This document shows positions 63,602-64,000 of a stretch of 64,000 bases of DNA, piece after piece. Position 1 is the first letter of the stretch; each line of letters begins with the position of its first letter. The notes beneath the pieces are model-generated. The model was not told where the DNA came from. It searched no databases and saw nothing but the letters and a program-made list of their open reading frames with translations. The DNA comes from Pseudomaricurvus alcaniphilus (lineage in GTDB: Bacteria; Pseudomonadota; Gammaproteobacteria; Pseudomonadales; Cellvibrionaceae). Location of the stretch: assembly GCF_011440395.1 (NCBI RefSeq), contig NZ_JAAOIX010000001.1, forward strand, positions 802,680 through 866,679, read 5' to 3'. Made by a program: the position numbers and the translations under genes.

Positions 63602-64000
63602 ATGACCGCTTTACAATCTCTCCCCGGTGAAAGTCTGCGCCAGCGCAAGAAACGCCTGACCCATCGGCGCATTTGCGATGCCGCTGCAGACCTGTTTGTG
63701 AGCCAGGGTTTCAGCGCCGCCACCGTGGATGCAATCGCCGAGCGAGCGCAGATCTCCAAACCGACGTTCTTTAACTACTTTGCCTCCAAACAGGCGGTAT
63801 TACAGGAACTGATTCAGGTCACCGACAACCAGTTTGTGCAGTACATCATGGACGAATTGCAAAGCCAGCGAACAACGCTGGAGCGCTTGTGCAACCTGAT
63901 GCGACGCTCGGCCGGCTACATCCAGGAGCGGCCTGACTTTACCCGCTTGACCCTGGTTGAAGGCCTAAGCTCCATCGCTGACCAGGACATCGCCCGCGCG
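63602..64000 (+). CDS. TetR-family transcriptional regulator (partial, cut by window end)
   Basis: 133 codons are present, with no stop before the edge. The N-terminal DNA-binding helix-turn-helix is clear: RICDAAADLFVSQGFSAATVDAIAERAQISKPTFFNYFASKQAVLQEL (helix 2-3 turn at about 40-60). It is divergent from the SDR-Rieske-receptor genes, so it probably represses them until a ligand binds. The ligand domain lies mostly outside the window. Confidence 0.9.
   Translation, partial: MTALQSLPGESLRQRKKRLTHRRICDAAADLFVSQGFSAATVDAIAERAQISKPTFFNYFASKQAVLQELIQVTDNQFVQYIMDELQSQRTTLERLCNLMRRSAGYIQERPDFTRLTLVEGLSSIADQDIARA

Noticed and set aside
51246..64000. Calling the locus a complete steroid degradation cluster
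   Set aside because: Key genes such as IpdA/IpdB, ring-cleavage dioxygenase and the Rieske reductase are not in the window, so only resemblance can be claimed.
1..64000. tRNA, rRNA, intact IS element or prophage
   Set aside because: No transposase, integrase, phage structural gene, cloverleaf or rRNA sequence was recognised.

Overview
This 64 kb window reads as chromosomal DNA of a free-living, probably marine, aerobic gammaproteobacterium. The basis is a 13-gene nuo operon with a fused nuoCD, a two-domain fatty acyl-CoA reductase closely resembling the Marinobacter enzyme, a TonB-dependent receptor, a type I sulfatase, and a Rieske/acyl-CoA catabolic locus of the sort known from steroid- or terpenoid-degrading marine gammaproteobacteria. 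The placement is an inference from gene content; no rRNA or tRNA gene is present. Most of the window is GC-rich. The first ~2.5 kb is visibly richer in A/T and may be acquired DNA.

Layout. (1) 0-5 kb: a LacY/CscB-type sugar permease, a probably frameshifted unknown gene, a MurG-like glycosyltransferase-fold protein, a small outer-membrane barrel protein and a cupin lipoprotein. (2) 5.3-12.2 kb, minus strand: a complete four-gene Wadjet (JetABCD) SMC-type anti-plasmid defence operon with overlapping genes. Upstream of it lies a 101-bp direct repeat with hairpins. (3) 13.2-28.3 kb, plus strand: the whole nuoABCDEFGHIJKLMN operon for respiratory complex I, tightly packed, with NuoG enlarged by low-complexity insertions, followed by a CBS-pair protein. 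(4) 29-37.2 kb: a carboxylesterase, a three-gene NMT1-type ABC importer, a PP2C-like phosphatase next to a ParB-like/double-Usp fusion, and two exported proteins of unknown function. (5) 37.4-50.4 kb: a split YeeE/YedE sulfur-transport pair behind a perfect inverted-repeat operator, a secreted propeller-like protein, an aromatic-acid-type MFS permease, a deletion scar joining two truncated genes, a sulfatase, an NTF2-like protein with the fatty acyl-CoA reductase, an LRAT-fold protein, and a rubredoxin-rubredoxin-reductase triple fusion. (6) 49.8-64 kb: a histidine phosphatase, a glycerophosphodiesterase, then the catabolic locus.

The catabolic locus has three transcription blocks. The minus-strand pair NMO-type flavoprotein/enoyl-CoA hydratase diverges from a plus-strand run of acyl-CoA ligase, two acyl-CoA dehydrogenases, an EthD-like protein and an SDR. 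A second minus-strand run of SDR, KshA-like Rieske oxygenase and TonB receptor diverges from a TetR regulator cut by the window edge. Together they suggest uptake, ring hydroxylation, CoA activation and beta-oxidation-like degradation of a polycyclic or other hydrophobic acid. The substrate itself is not shown by the sequence.

The most useful leads are the Wadjet operon with its flanking repeat, the in-frame tandem repeats in otherwise conserved genes, the deletion scar at 42.4 kb, the rubredoxin triple fusion, the ParB-Usp/PP2C pair, and a 112-bp palindromic intergenic element at 59.2 kb.
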